Assembly: GCF_003386235.1 (NCBI RefSeq)
Contig: NZ_QRDZ01000023.1
Location: 62,001-126,000, forward strand
Direction: 5' to 3'
Source: Cohnella phaseoli
Lineage (GTDB): Bacteria; Bacillota; Bacilli; Paenibacillales; Paenibacillaceae
Length of the DNA: 64,000 nt
The notes under the pieces are model-generated. The model made no database searches. It saw only the letters and a program-made list of their open reading frames with translations, and was not told the origin of the DNA. The position numbers and the translations under genes were made by a program. How positions within the stretch are numbered: the stretch's first letter is position 1; each line of letters begins with the position of its first letter. This document shows positions 44,919 through 54,947 of this stretch, in pieces.

Positions 44919-47471
44919 TTATGGCTCGTTGTAGACTTCGACTTCTCCCAGCTGAAGAACATAATGCCCGTTATTGTCCGGGCGCAGCCCCGATGCGGAA
45001 ATTCGGATTTTATTCGTTGTATCGGAGTACCCCCAAGTATAGGAGATCGCCGCGCTGGAAGCAGGCTGGGATTCGTTGGTTCGGGATACCCGGTCCTGCC
45101 AATTCGCTCCGTCCCACACTTGAATCTTGAAATCCTTCGGGTAGCCGTAAGGCTCGGTACGTCCGACAAGGACGACCTCGTTAAACACGACCGGCGATCC
45201 CATATCGATCACGATCCATTCGGCATGGTCGCTCGTTATTCCCGTCTGCGTCGAAAAATTGGTCGATCTGTTCCCGTCCGTAAGTCTGCTTTTCGGCCAC
45301 CCCGAATACTCGCTGCTTACCGTGACAGCGGCATGAACTGCCAGATTCGCAGGGGCTAATGGCAAAGCGTACAATCGGCCTTCTCCCGGAGCAAATGCGG
45401 CCGACATCGCGCCTGTAGCCGGATTGTAATTCGTGGCGACTTCGCCTCCCGTCGTTTTGGAGATTTCCGTTACCGCACTCGGTTTAGGCGAAAGCGTAAA
45501 CGACACCGTTCTCGAATTGACGGTATCCCGGTTAGTCACCATGACATATCGGCGTCCGTCGGCATCCGTCGAGTATCCGATCACTAACGGATCCGCAAGA
45601 TTAGACGGCTGAAGGAAAAAGCTCGAAGGCAGCGCGGTCGTGCCCGCAGGCAGCGTTCCGGTATGATATACGGCCTGGGAGGTCAGCGATAATAGCTTAG
45701 GTCCAAGCTTCAACACCTCCGCGTTAATATTTTGCGCATACGTATACGAAGCGTTCTTGGTCCCGTTCGGCAGCAGAATGCCGTCATGGAACGGTTCTCC
45801 TTGTCCGGACGGAGTCTCGTAAGTGAAGTAATTGATTCCTTTAGCCCCGTAGGCGAGGCTGGTATATACTTGGTACCTCATTTCTCCTTCTGAAGGCGCC
45901 CTAAGCATTCCCGTAATTCCTACCGCTTGAATATAGGTCCAAAAATCGATCGATGCCGCCAGGGATTGCCTGCGGATGATTTCCATATTCGAATAATAAT
46001 CGGCGCTAATCCCGCCGCTTACGCCGAACGGATAATGATCGTACATCATGAAATCGGGGCCTTTGCTAGCCCAACGGTAGACGTAATCTTCATAGGAAAA
46101 AGCGGTCAGGTTCTGATTAAGGGTGAACCAGAAGTCGCCGTTCGAGGGACTGCCCGCCACGTAAGCCGTACCGTCTTTCTCCCATTCCGTTCCGCTCGTC
46201 GACTTCACGACCCAACCGACGGAATTGTCTCCTCCGCCCCCATGAGTAAGCTCCCAGTAATAGGACGTATTCGGGCTTACGGTCGCATTCAAAGTAAACT
46301 GCGGATAATTCGTGCTCGCTCCCGATAGCGTCTGCTGCGCGATCAACGTCGTTTTGGCGGGAGAATTCCACAGCTTCAGAGTCAGAGGCTCGTTCGTCCC
46401 CCATTGATTCTTGTCGATATACAACTGAACCGTCGATATCATTGTCGTCTTCGAATTGGTTTTAAAAGACTGTCCTACGGACTGGGTCGGATTTACGAAT
46501 ACGCCTGTCTGTCCGCCGAAACCGAGGTTGCCCGCATAGGTCGGTAACAAGTTCACATAGGTCAGGTGATCCGGATCCGCCGCCCTGATTTTCTCGATCG
46601 TGCTTTGCAAACCGACCATCTTCTCCGCGGAAGGCTCATCGACAAGATGATAGCCCAGGAAAGCTCCGTTCGTTTTGTAGTGATTGGTAATTTCGGCGAT
46701 ATCAGCCGCATACGGCTCGGCGCCTCCGATAAACATGCTCCGGGCGTAATGGAGATTAAACCATAAATCATGCCCTGCCTGGGCAACTCCGTCCCGATAA
46801 GCCGTTCCTCCGCTATACGCGTCGGAAGTATGATAGATCACGTAGCTTTGAGCCAATGGCCCATCGGCGGTCAGTTCCATGTAATACGTAGTATTCGGAG
46901 TAAGCCATTTATAAAAATAAAAGGTAGGATGAATCGTACCTGCAGGTCCGGTTATCGATGAACTCCCAATCAGAGTCGTCTTGCTTGGCGAATCGTAAAG
47001 TTTTAATGTCATCTTCTGACCGCTAACCGGCAAATTTTCATCCATGAACAGCTCGATGGTATCGATTGCGATATCCGGAGTATACGGAGTCGTGAACGTT
47101 TGCCCGTATGAATGGCCGTAGTCGAGAAAATCTCCTCCGTCGCCGAGGTTTTGCAATTCGTTAAATTTGTACGAATCCAGTCGTTCTTCCTGCACGACGC
47201 ACTTTAAACCGTTAGCGGCACACTGCGCCAATGCGGCGTCATTAAGGGTTTGGTTAATAACGCCATTCGTTAAGAGAACATAGGTCGCATTCATGTCCTT
47301 GATCTGTTTGTAATTTTCGAACGTCGTATCCTGAGGACTCGGCGACCAGAAGATCCCGATCGGGAACGGGGCGACCTTCGGATCGGGTATCGCCGCTTGG
47401 ACCGAAGAAACGGTAGAGAAAACGAAAATTGCCGCCAATAGGCCTAGAAGGAAAGGTGCCTTTTTTTTCAT
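44919..47471 (-). CDS. Secreted TIM-barrel glycosidase-like protein with duplicated inserted beta modules and C-terminal discoidin domain
   Basis: 850 residues with a signal peptide ending near residue 27 (SVQAA). The TIM barrel starts at about 35 but is interrupted twice by a duplicated module of about 135 residues: 108-243 and 318-454. Both contain QSF/QTF, TLKL[YW][DN]SP, TLI and YY[MW]ELT. Candidate catalytic residues are Glu279 in HLVDEPSAEK and Glu552 in FTYETPSGQG, placed as in clan GH-A enzymes. A beta domain (about 610-705) and a discoidin (F5/8 type C) domain (about 710-850) follow. Substrate unknown. GGAGG lies 7 nt before the ATG at 47471. Upstream are an AAAAAAGTCC box with -10 and a cre-like site, so it is probably induced by the local response regulator and subject to CcpA. 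Confidence 0.8.
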   Translation of the reverse strand: MKKKAPFLLGLLAAIFVFSTVSSVQAAIPDPKVAPFPIGIFWSPSPQDTTFENYKQIKDMNATYVLLTNGVINQTLNDAALAQCAANGLKCVVQEERLDSYKFNELQNLGDGGDFLDYGHSYGQTFTTPYTPDIAIDTIELFMDENLPVSGQKMTLKLYDSPSKTTLIGSSSITGPAGTIHPTFYFYKWLTPNTTYYMELTADGPLAQSYVIYHTSDAYSGGTAYRDGVAQAGHDLWFNLHYARSMFIGGAEPYAADIAEITNHYKTNGAFLGYHLVDEPSAEKMVGLQSTIEKIRAADPDHLTYVNLLPTYAGNLGFGGQTGVFVNPTQSVGQSFKTNSKTTMISTVQLYIDKNQWGTNEPLTLKLWNSPAKTTLIAQQTLSGASTNYPQFTLNATVSPNTSYYWELTHGGGGDNSVGWVVKSTSGTEWEKDGTAYVAGSPSNGDFWFTLNQNLTAFSYEDYVYRWASKGPDFMMYDHYPFGVSGGISADYYSNMEIIRRQSLAASIDFWTYIQAVGITGMLRAPSEGEMRYQVYTSLAYGAKGINYFTYETPSGQGEPFHDGILLPNGTKNASYTYAQNINAEVLKLGPKLLSLTSQAVYHTGTLPAGTTALPSSFFLQPSNLADPLVIGYSTDADGRRYVMVTNRDTVNSRTVSFTLSPKPSAVTEISKTTGGEVATNYNPATGAMSAAFAPGEGRLYALPLAPANLAVHAAVTVSSEYSGWPKSRLTDGNRSTNFSTQTGITSDHAEWIVIDMGSPVVFNEVVLVGRTEPYGYPKDFKIQVWDGANWQDRVSRTNESQPASSAAISYTWGYSDTTNKIRISASGLRPDNNGHYVLQLGEVEVYNEP

Positions 47472-47489
47472 GAAATGACCTCCTCTAAT

Positions 47490-47503
47490 TGAGAGCGCTT
47501 TCC
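47490..47503. promoter_or_regulatory. cre-like site upstream of the secreted protein
   Basis: TGAGAGCGCTTTCC matches 9 of 10 defined cre positions. It lies about 28 bp downstream of the probable -10, where bound CcpA could block transcription. Confidence 0.6.
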
Positions 47504-47530
47504 AGATTCGGTTCACGCTCTTCTTTAACC

Positions 47531-47592
47531 AGAATAGGACAACCGCTTCATCGGATATAGGAATATTTTTACCGGATTTATTGGACTTTTTT
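47531..47592 (-). promoter_or_regulatory. AAAAAAGTCC box and -10 of the secreted protein gene
   Basis: On the minus strand the box at 47583-47592 starts 56 bp before TATTCT (47531-47536). Spacing is identical to the sites at 51.4 and 57.7 kb. No good -35 is present, which fits an activator-dependent promoter. Confidence 0.6.
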
Positions 47593-47677
47593 GCCGATCA
47601 AGTCGCGGGACGACGAACAGGAGCTGGCCCAAAAGTAACAATGGGCAGCCCCTGCGATCCGTTCCCGCTCAATCGGA

Positions 47678-49405
47678 CTATTCCAGATCCGGAACGGTTT
47701 GCAAGTTGTTCGTTCTTTCCTCCGAAATCTCGTCGTAGCCGAGCTTTCTTTCCGTTTCCTGCCATTTGGCGATAATGCTTCGGATTTCCTCCTCGGATTT
47801 CGCCAGCACGCCGGACACGACCATGTCCTTCCACCGCGTCGCATAACCTGCGCCCTTCTTCAGTTCGATCGGTCCGGGGAGAACGTATGGAGCTTTGTCC
47901 GTGATGTACGAATAGACCGGCTCTCCTTGGACGTAGCCCATGTTTTTCAAGGTTTCGATGACGTCCGCCCTTTTGTCGTACGCGGTCGGTGCGTAGTATT
48001 TCGCTTGCAGGTTGTAGTTCGGCGTCGGGCTGTAGTACCAAATTCCTTCAGGGATTTTCTCTCCGATATTTCCTTGGAACTTATCGATAGCCGCCTGCGT
48101 CTCGACAATCTTATTGTCGGCATCATATTCCCAATCGACGCCTTCCTGTCCGAAAGTCGTGAGCTTCCAGCCTTCCTCCCCCATCGTGTATTCCATATAC
48201 TTGATGAAGGCATTCAAGTTTTCTTCGCTGATGCTCTTCTTGATGATCCAGTACGAGTTGACTCCCAACATCGCTTTCTTAACAAACGCCGGATCTAACG
48301 ATGGATTCGTTTTGCTGCTGAACACGGTCGTTCCGACGAACAGCCCCTTGGGATCCACGCTCGCCAAGCTGTCGTTCACCGTCATGACATGCGTGCCCCA
48401 AGTTCCGAACAATCCCACGCGGCCGCTGGACGCCTTCTCGATATATTGTCCGTACTTCATCGTCAAGCTTTCCTTGTCGATCAAGCCCTCTTTGAAGAGC
48501 GAATTGTAATACGCGATGAATTCATACAGATTATCCGTGAAGACCATGTCGTGCCGTTTGACCTTGCCGTCGCTCTTATCCGTAAACCAGTCGTTTAATC
48601 CGACCGTTACGTTGCCGGAGCCTGCGTAAGAGTATTCCGGATTGTCGAACATGTATTTGTTGTTCCAGAACATCTCTCCGAAATCGATCGAAGGGATGAC
48701 CTTCTGTCCGTCGGGCAGCTTAATGTTATCTCTGAATGCGATTAGCGTATCCCGCAATTCATCTGTGGTTTTGGGCAAAGGGAGTCCCAACTGATCCAGC
48801 CAATCCTTGCGAATGAGCGGCGCCGTTGCAGGCTTGGTTCCGATAGGGGACTCGAAGTTTTGGGGCGCGCGGAACAGCTTCCCGGTTTCGACGTCCGAGC
48901 TGATCGGCAGAAGCTGACTCACTTGCGCTTTGTAATTCGGCATCCGATCCAAAATTTCGTTCCAGTCCAGCAGAATGTCGTTCCTTCCCAGCGAATCGAT
49001 CGTTTGGGCAGCCAGCGTAGAGCTTGTCGTCATTAAAATATCGGGCATGTCCGCCGCTTTGGTAGCCGCCCACAGCTGAAGCTTCTTGTCTGCTTCGTCG
49101 GAGCTTCCCGTCTTCAGGACGTTGAGCTTGACCTTAAATCCGAGCGCCTTCTCGAGCTCAGGCCCGATTCTGTCCCGGGCTTCGTCGACCGTCGCCCATC
49201 CCCAGTTAAAAGAGGAAACGGTAAGCTCCGAAGGAAGAGCTTCTTTCGAGGGCTCCGCCGATGCGGTCTCCTGCTGCGCCGGAGAAGACGCCGCGGGAGC
49301 GGATTCTTTCGCCCCGTCGTTCGTCTTGGCGCAGCCGGCCAGAATGCTGGAAGTCGCCAGCGCGAGCGTAGCCAGTGAAACGATCATCTTCTTTTTCATC
49401 GTCAT
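47678..49405 (-). CDS. Sugar-binding lipoprotein (YtcQ/LipO type)
   Basis: 575 residues. The lipobox LAGC has Cys25, followed by a Ser/Ala/Glu-rich linker. The mature domain has the large solute-binding fold seen with LplB/YtcP partners, with LWAATKAADMPDILMTTSS early and VSGVLAKSEEEIRSIIAKW near the C-terminus. GGGAGAGG lies 5 nt before the ATG. Third gene of the importer operon starting at 51272, 64 bp after the second permease. Confidence 0.93.
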   Translation of the reverse strand: MTMKKKMIVSLATLALATSSILAGCAKTNDGAKESAPAASSPAQQETASAEPSKEALPSELTVSSFNWGWATVDEARDRIGPELEKALGFKVKLNVLKTGSSDEADKKLQLWAATKAADMPDILMTTSSTLAAQTIDSLGRNDILLDWNEILDRMPNYKAQVSQLLPISSDVETGKLFRAPQNFESPIGTKPATAPLIRKDWLDQLGLPLPKTTDELRDTLIAFRDNIKLPDGQKVIPSIDFGEMFWNNKYMFDNPEYSYAGSGNVTVGLNDWFTDKSDGKVKRHDMVFTDNLYEFIAYYNSLFKEGLIDKESLTMKYGQYIEKASSGRVGLFGTWGTHVMTVNDSLASVDPKGLFVGTTVFSSKTNPSLDPAFVKKAMLGVNSYWIIKKSISEENLNAFIKYMEYTMGEEGWKLTTFGQEGVDWEYDADNKIVETQAAIDKFQGNIGEKIPEGIWYYSPTPNYNLQAKYYAPTAYDKRADVIETLKNMGYVQGEPVYSYITDKAPYVLPGPIELKKGAGYATRWKDMVVSGVLAKSEEEIRSIIAKWQETERKLGYDEISEERTNNLQTVPDLE

Positions 49406-49469
49406 GCTAACCTCTCCCTATAATTTCATTATATATAAATACCGTTAGGTACTCATACCGCCTGTCCGA

Positions 49470-50351
49470 TTAACCTTTGACCGAACCTAGCATCATGCCT
49501 TTGACAAAGTACTTCTGAAGAAAAGGATAGACGACGATAACCGGAACCGTCGTGATGACCAGCATGGCCATTTTGACCGATTCTGCCGTGACGGTCGCTT
49601 TGAAGCCGGAGTCCATCTTGGAAATCGAGGCGATGTTGGACGCTTCGTTGGTTTGAATGATTTTCAGAAGCACGTTCTGGGCGGTCCATAGGTCTTCGCT
49701 CGTCATATAGGTAAATCCGGAAAACCAGTCGTTCCAATGGAATACGCCGATAAACAGCGCGACCGTCGCCAGCACCGGCGTGCTTAGCGGCATGACGATT
49801 CGCCAGAAAAGCGAGAAATCGCTCGCCCCGTCGATGACGGCGGATTCTTCCAATGCGGCCGGCAGCTCGTTCAAAAAGGTACGAAGGATCAAAATATGGA
49901 AAGTGGCGAGCAAATGCGGCAAAACGTAAACCATCACGTTGTTGACCAGGCCCAGCATATCCATCACGACGTAAGTCGGGATGATGCCGCCGGAGAAGTA
50001 CATCGGAATCAGCATCCACCAGGTCAGAAATTTTCGGAATACGAAGTGTTTCTTGGTTAACGCGAAAGCGAACATCGCGGTCAGAATCAAATGTAGAGCG
50101 GACCCGACTATGACCCGAAACAACGTAATTTGGTAAGCGTTTAACAGCTCCGACGTCTTAAAGATCGCTTTATAATTTTCGAAGGAGAAGGATCTTACCC
50201 ACAGGTACAGCCCTCCCCGCTGCGCATCCAGCGGATCGTTAAGGGATACGATCAAGACGTAGTAGAACGGATAGATGCAGACTAACGTGAAGATCAACAT
50301 GAGGATTCCGTTGATCGCGGCGAACGCGTCGAATTTTCGTTTCTTCTTCAT
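49470..50351 (-). CDS. Carbohydrate ABC transporter permease (YtcP type)
   Basis: 293 residues, six predicted helices, ending in FVKGMMLGSVKG. The EAA loop is PAALEESAVIDGASDFSLFW and then MPLSTPVLATVA. GGAGG lies before the ATG at 50351, 15 bp after the preceding permease stop. It pairs with that permease; the ATPase must come from elsewhere. Confidence 0.93.
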   Translation of the reverse strand: MKKKRKFDAFAAINGILMLIFTLVCIYPFYYVLIVSLNDPLDAQRGGLYLWVRSFSFENYKAIFKTSELLNAYQITLFRVIVGSALHLILTAMFAFALTKKHFVFRKFLTWWMLIPMYFSGGIIPTYVVMDMLGLVNNVMVYVLPHLLATFHILILRTFLNELPAALEESAVIDGASDFSLFWRIVMPLSTPVLATVALFIGVFHWNDWFSGFTYMTSEDLWTAQNVLLKIIQTNEASNIASISKMDSGFKATVTAESVKMAMLVITTVPVIVVYPFLQKYFVKGMMLGSVKG

Positions 50352-50366
50352 ACCCTACCTCCGAAA

Positions 50367-51272
50367 TCAGATGATGGAATCGCTCTTGGCGGCTTTCGCC
50401 AAATAATTGCAGACGATGAACAAGGCCAGACCGATAAAGGCTTGGAAGATGCCCATAGCCGTTCCGATCGAATACCCCATTAACCCCATGTCCTTCAAAT
50501 ATCGAAGAACGAGCGTATCCAGAATTTCGGCCTGCTGCTGAACGGTTACGTTCGACATCGTCCACATTTGATCCTGACCCGCCTTTAACAGGTTCGAGGC
50601 GTTCAGAATAAACATGAGCACGATTGTGTTTCGGATGCCCGGAAGAGAGATATGCCAGATTTGGCGGAACCGGCTGGCTCCGTCCACCTTGGCCGCCTCG
50701 TACTGCTGAACGTCGATCGCAGACAAGGACGCGATAAAGATAATCGCGCTGAACCCCATGTTTTTCCATGCCTCGGTAAATAGAATGATCGGATAAAATG
50801 CGTTCTTATCGGCCATGAAGTAAAACGGCTCTTTCAAAATCCCGAGGGACACGAGCAGATCGTTGACGACTCCGCCGTCGATGGAAAAGAGCTTATACCA
50901 GATCCCCGCCGCGATGACCCAAGAGACGAAATACGGCAAATACGAGGTCGTTTGAACGAATTTCCGGAACCATCCCGTGCCGATTTCGTTGATCAAAAGA
51001 GCAAAGATGACTGTTGCAGGGAAGAGCAGGATCATTTTCATTGCACTGATCAGGATTGTGTTCCGGAGTGCGTTATTAAAATCGGGCATATCGAATAACG
51101 TCCTGAAATTATCGAATCCGACGAAGTCGCTTCGGAACACGCCTTTGAAGACGTCGAAGTCCTGAAAAGAAATGACGACGCCGTACATCGGCAAATAGGA
51201 AAACACGAGAAAGAACAGAAATCCGGGTAACGCGAACGCGATCAACCATTTTTGACGATAAAGCTTGTTCAT
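50367..51272 (-). CDS. Carbohydrate ABC transporter permease (LplB type)
   Basis: 301 residues, six predicted helices, starting with WLIAFALPGFLFFLVFSYLP. The EAA loop is QQYEAAKVDGASRFRQIWHI and the end is NYLAKAAKSDSII. The ATG at 51272 has a modest ribosome site (GGTGAAAGG); a GTG three codons earlier is possible. It is the first gene of the operon, with a cre-like palindrome 43 bp upstream and a response-regulator-type box about 215 bp upstream. Confidence 0.9.
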   Translation of the reverse strand: MNKLYRQKWLIAFALPGFLFFLVFSYLPMYGVVISFQDFDVFKGVFRSDFVGFDNFRTLFDMPDFNNALRNTILISAMKMILLFPATVIFALLINEIGTGWFRKFVQTTSYLPYFVSWVIAAGIWYKLFSIDGGVVNDLLVSLGILKEPFYFMADKNAFYPIILFTEAWKNMGFSAIIFIASLSAIDVQQYEAAKVDGASRFRQIWHISLPGIRNTIVLMFILNASNLLKAGQDQMWTMSNVTVQQQAEILDTLVLRYLKDMGLMGYSIGTAMGIFQAFIGLALFIVCNYLAKAAKSDSII

Positions 51273-51314
51273 GCCTTTCACCTGCTTAGCTGTAAAATAG
51301 ATCTCTCAAATTAA

Positions 51315-51328
51315 TGAAAGCGCTTTCT
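51315..51328. promoter_or_regulatory. cre-like palindrome upstream of the second importer
   Basis: TGAAAGCGCTTTCT matches 9 of 10 defined cre positions and contains the 12-bp perfect palindrome GAAAGCGCTTTC. It lies between the promoter and the first permease start, a good place for a CcpA roadblock. A LacI-family repressor could also use it. Confidence 0.65.
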
Positions 51329-51433
51329 TTATGGGCTGAGCAGAATCGGCCGTTCCGCGCTTGGCCTTGGCTTTCCAATGCGCCGCACGTGACGGACTCG
51401 ACCTCTCGCCGATAACGCCTTGCTTATATTTCT

Positions 51434-51495
51434 ACTTTAACGCATCGGACTACCGCTTATCTTGCACGAATCTTACGCGTTTTTTGGACTTTTTT
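51434..51495 (-). promoter_or_regulatory. AAAAAAGTCC box and -10 of the second importer operon
   Basis: On the minus strand the box (51486-51495) lies inside the last codons of the response regulator, and TAAAGT (51434-51439) begins 56 bp after the start of the box. Between them GCGTAAG and GTGCAAG are shared with the site at 57.7 kb. GTCCAA and GTGCAA repeat about 22 bp apart, as expected for an AraC-type dimer. Confidence 0.65.
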
Positions 51496-53095
51496 TACTC
51501 TTCGTCCGCCATTCGCTCGGCGTCGTTCCCGTCGTCCTCTTAAACACCCGGTTGAAATACTGTTGGTCGGAAAACCCGAGTCCGTGAGCGATGTCCGCAA
51601 TCTCCAACGCCCCGTTCTCGAGCAGCTCTTTCGCCTTATCAATTTTGAGCCCGGTCACGTATTTAACGAAGCCCTGATTCATAGCGGCCTTAAAGACGCG
51701 CGACAGGTATGAGGGGTTAATGGAGAATTTATCGGATACCGTCTGCAGCGTAATCTCTTCTTCAATATTTCTGGACACGTAAGCGACGATTTGATCGATA
51801 ACCGAAGAATTTAAGGCAGGGTTTCGAAGTTCGCCCCCTTTCGTTCCGGGAGCGGAGCGAAACACTCTCTCGATTATCGTCTCGATCAGCTTCAAGATCG
51901 CGCCGCGATCCTCAAGTTCATCCAAGACTCTCCCCGATAGAACGTCCGGTTCGATCCGATCGATAAAATCGTAATCGTGCTTCAAACAAAACCGGATCAC
52001 CAAATTGACGTACTCGTTAAACAGGTAGTCTATTGAAATCTCTTCCCGGCATTCGGCTAGAGCACGGACGAATACATCCTCCGCGGTATGACGAAGAAGG
52101 ACGATCGCTTTCGCAAGGCTTTTGTTTTCCAGGCTTTGTTCGGCCAGCTTGAATTTAAGCGCGAGCGATTGCGAAGCGCGATTGCTGCGAACCTCGTTAG
52201 CGGCATACGGGAAGATTCGGTCCGTCCCGGAGCAGAATCGGTTCTTCAGCGCCACCGCAGCTTGCCGATAAGCCATCCTCGGATCGCCGCAAGGTCGGCT
52301 GACGCCGATCGTAACCGCCAAGCCGTGCCGATCGTGCAGCAACGCGCGAAGCCGATGCGCTTCCCTGGCCGCCGTGTCGGCGAGCCGATTTTCGTCCTCG
52401 CCGCCGAATAGGATAATGAACGTACCCTTGCCGAAGTAATTTTCCATCATCCAGCCGTTTCCCGCTTCATCGTCGAATCGTTCTCGTAATTCTCTGAAGA
52501 GTTCGCCATCGGCTGATCGTTCGCCGCCATGGAGCTTAACCGAAGCAATGAGATAGAAGCCATGCCTGAGAATCGCAATATGCCGTTCCGCTTCCCTCTT
52601 CTCGGCCTCCTCTTCCCGTCGATCGGTCAACAGATGGTAGATTTCCTTTTCCAGCGCCATGCGACGATTTTCCCGGCTGACCGCTTCGATCCGCTCGCTC
52701 TCTTCCTTCGCCTGACCGGATGCCGCGATCGCGTCCCGCATGGCCTCCACCACGGGAATGAGATCTTGGGCTTTGACGGGCTTGAGCACGTAATCCGTCA
52801 CCCCGTGCTTCATCGCTTTGACGGCGTAATCGAAATCGGCATAACCGCTGGTCACGATAAACCGGATGTCCGGATATTTTTCCTTCACCGCCTCGATCAA
52901 TTCCAAGCCGTTCATGACGGGCATCCGGATATCGGTCAGGATCACGTCCGGAAGTTCGCCGCCTTCGATCAACTCCAGAGCTTCCCTTCCGTTGCCCGCC
53001 GTTAAGACGATTTCGAACGAAACAGAGCTGCTCTGCAGCAAATAAACGATTTTGTCCTTGCTCAATTCTTCGTCGTCTACGACCATGACCTTCAT
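51473..53095 (-). CDS. Response regulator, receiver plus AraC DNA-binding domain (YesN type)
   Basis: 540 residues. The receiver domain (1-120) has VVDDEE, Asp55 in VILTDIRMPVMNG and KPVKAQDL. A long middle region (about 170-420) resembles the variable central part of YesN regulators. The AraC domain (last 100 residues) has TLQTVSDKFSINPSYLSRVF and HGLGFSDQQYFNRVFKRT. The ATG at 53095 lies just past the kinase stop, with GAGGTG upstream, so the pair is coupled. Its last codons contain the AAAAAAGTCC box of the next operon. Likely activator of the importer, six-hairpin and secreted-protein promoters. Confidence 0.93.
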   Translation of the reverse strand: MKVMVVDDEELSKDKIVYLLQSSSVSFEIVLTAGNGREALELIEGGELPDVILTDIRMPVMNGLELIEAVKEKYPDIRFIVTSGYADFDYAVKAMKHGVTDYVLKPVKAQDLIPVVEAMRDAIAASGQAKEESERIEAVSRENRRMALEKEIYHLLTDRREEEAEKREAERHIAILRHGFYLIASVKLHGGERSADGELFRELRERFDDEAGNGWMMENYFGKGTFIILFGGEDENRLADTAAREAHRLRALLHDRHGLAVTIGVSRPCGDPRMAYRQAAVALKNRFCSGTDRIFPYAANEVRSNRASQSLALKFKLAEQSLENKSLAKAIVLLRHTAEDVFVRALAECREEISIDYLFNEYVNLVIRFCLKHDYDFIDRIEPDVLSGRVLDELEDRGAILKLIETIIERVFRSAPGTKGGELRNPALNSSVIDQIVAYVSRNIEEEITLQTVSDKFSINPSYLSRVFKAAMNQGFVKYVTGLKIDKAKELLENGALEIADIAHGLGFSDQQYFNRVFKRTTGTTPSEWRTKSKKSPKNA

Positions 53096-53106
53096 CTGGA
53101 TGCACC

Positions 53107-54852
53107 TCATTTCATTTTGCGACCGGTAATGACGACTGTTGTCCCGCTTCCCTTGGCGCTTTCGATCGAGATGCCATAATCGGCGCCGAATAACAGTTTA
53201 TACCTCATGTTCACGTTTTTCAGTCCTACGCCCCCGCGAGGCTCGGAATAGGGCAAGGCAGCTTCTCCCTCGATATCTTGCATAATTTTGCGTAGCATAG
53301 GCTGCTCGATCCCGATTCCATTGTCCGACACTTCCAGTACGATCGCATTTTCCGTTTCGTAGGCTCTTATCCGAATGACGTAGGCCATGGACATTTCGTT
53401 AAACGCGTGCTTGATCGCGTTCTCGACGACAGGCTGGAGCGTGAACCGAATCGTCCGGTATTCCGACACGCCTTCGTCGATCTCATAGATCACGCTTAAA
53501 CGGCTGCTGTAGCGAACCTGGATAATTTCTAAATAATTTTTTACATGCTGGATTTCGGTTCCGATTTCCACGACGTTGTTGCTCGCGATGTTCATATTGT
53601 AGCGGTAAAAATCGGCGAGCTTTTCGACCATTGCATTGATTCTGACATAATCCTGTTTGATGGCCAGCGAGCTGATCGCGTCGAGCGTATTGTACAGAAA
53701 GTGCGGATTGATCTGGTCCTGCAAGCTCTTGATCTCGGCTTCGTTGCGCAGCACCTGGTTCTCGAGCACGTTCTTGATCATCAAATTAAAGCTTCGGCTG
53801 AGATCGCCGATCTCGTCGTTGCGGTTAATGTCGCTGCGGATCTGGTAGTTCGACTTCTCTATGTTTTTCATCGTCTTGGATAATCTCTTGAGGTCCCGCG
53901 TGCTCCTCGTCACGAAGAGATGAACGGCAACAATCAAAATAGCCATCACGATGATTCCCGTCAATATGATGATGATTTTCGAATCGTTGATTTGTTTGTC
54001 GACTTTGTTTTGGTTAATCAAAGAGACGACATACCAGCCCGTCGTCGCGGAATTTTTAACGTTGGCGTAATAGCTTGCCCCATTGAGGCGCAGCGTATCG
54101 AATTCGGCTAGCCGGCTAATGTCCTTGTCGCTGAATTCAGCGTAAGCCGAGACGTCGGATTTCAGGCTGAAAATCACCTTCCCGTCCTCGGTCGTAATGA
54201 GAATATCATCGAACGCTTGGTTGTTGACCCCGTTGAGAAACTGCGAGAACAGATTTTTGTCGGCGCTCAGCACCATAAAGTCTTTCTCTCCGGGCAGGTT
54301 GCCCCACAGCTTGATGGCTTGGGAGAATAACGTATTGTTGTCCTTACCCGGCAATAGGGAAAATCCGGGAAGCAGCACCATCGATTGCTCGGAATCGGTG
54401 ATCTCCCGGTACATGTTCGTATTCAGGGCATTGCGAATATACTTGAAATCCTGACCGTCGTTTAAATCCGTCGTCAGAATTTCCTGCCTGTCGAAGAGGA
54501 TAACCGACAGCGATTTGTAGCCTTTGAAAAAAATCAGCGAGCGAATGTTATCGTAAAAATGATTGTAAGCCGCATAGCCCTCATAGGTGCCGACGAACTT
54601 CTTGTCCGCGATCACGGGGAGGTTGGCATCCTCGGAGAGGATCATCAGCACCTTCTGCATATCGTCGACGTAGCGGTCGATGCTGTTGCTGATCTGCGCG
54701 TTCAGGCTCGTAACGTACTGATTGATGTTTTCCTTCGTATACTTCTCCATAAAATGCGATAACAGGGCGCTTAAGGCGGTAATAAATACGATGCCGACGA
54801 TCGTGTTGAATAAGATAAATTTATTTCGCAAACCAAAAAAGAGGAGTCTCAT
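53107..54852 (-). CDS. Sensor histidine kinase (YesM type)
   Basis: 581 residues. Two membrane helices (about 12-32 and 292-315) flank an extracytoplasmic sensor region of Cache type. HAMP, His_kinase (QINPHFLYNT, phospho-His383) and HATPase (N-box PVVENAIKHAF; DNGIGI; GGVGLKN) follow. Only the first ATG is near a ribosome site, and that AGG touches it; a short GAGGA/TCCTC hairpin overlaps the start, so translation may be weak. A consensus -10 TATAAT (54942-54947) lies upstream, within the end of the six-hairpin gene, so this pair may have its own promoter. Confidence 0.92.
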   Translation of the reverse strand: MRLLFFGLRNKFILFNTIVGIVFITALSALLSHFMEKYTKENINQYVTSLNAQISNSIDRYVDDMQKVLMILSEDANLPVIADKKFVGTYEGYAAYNHFYDNIRSLIFFKGYKSLSVILFDRQEILTTDLNDGQDFKYIRNALNTNMYREITDSEQSMVLLPGFSLLPGKDNNTLFSQAIKLWGNLPGEKDFMVLSADKNLFSQFLNGVNNQAFDDILITTEDGKVIFSLKSDVSAYAEFSDKDISRLAEFDTLRLNGASYYANVKNSATTGWYVVSLINQNKVDKQINDSKIIIILTGIIVMAILIVAVHLFVTRSTRDLKRLSKTMKNIEKSNYQIRSDINRNDEIGDLSRSFNLMIKNVLENQVLRNEAEIKSLQDQINPHFLYNTLDAISSLAIKQDYVRINAMVEKLADFYRYNMNIASNNVVEIGTEIQHVKNYLEIIQVRYSSRLSVIYEIDEGVSEYRTIRFTLQPVVENAIKHAFNEMSMAYVIRIRAYETENAIVLEVSDNGIGIEQPMLRKIMQDIEGEAALPYSEPRGGVGLKNVNMRYKLLFGADYGISIESAKGSGTTVVITGRKMK

Positions 54853-54947
54853 CCTCTTTTGGAAAGCTTGAACGCGATTCGTTCGTATAAGATAACCCCC
54901 TGACGCGGAAGTCGGAGCTTTGAAGTTAGGACGCTGCTCCCATTATA

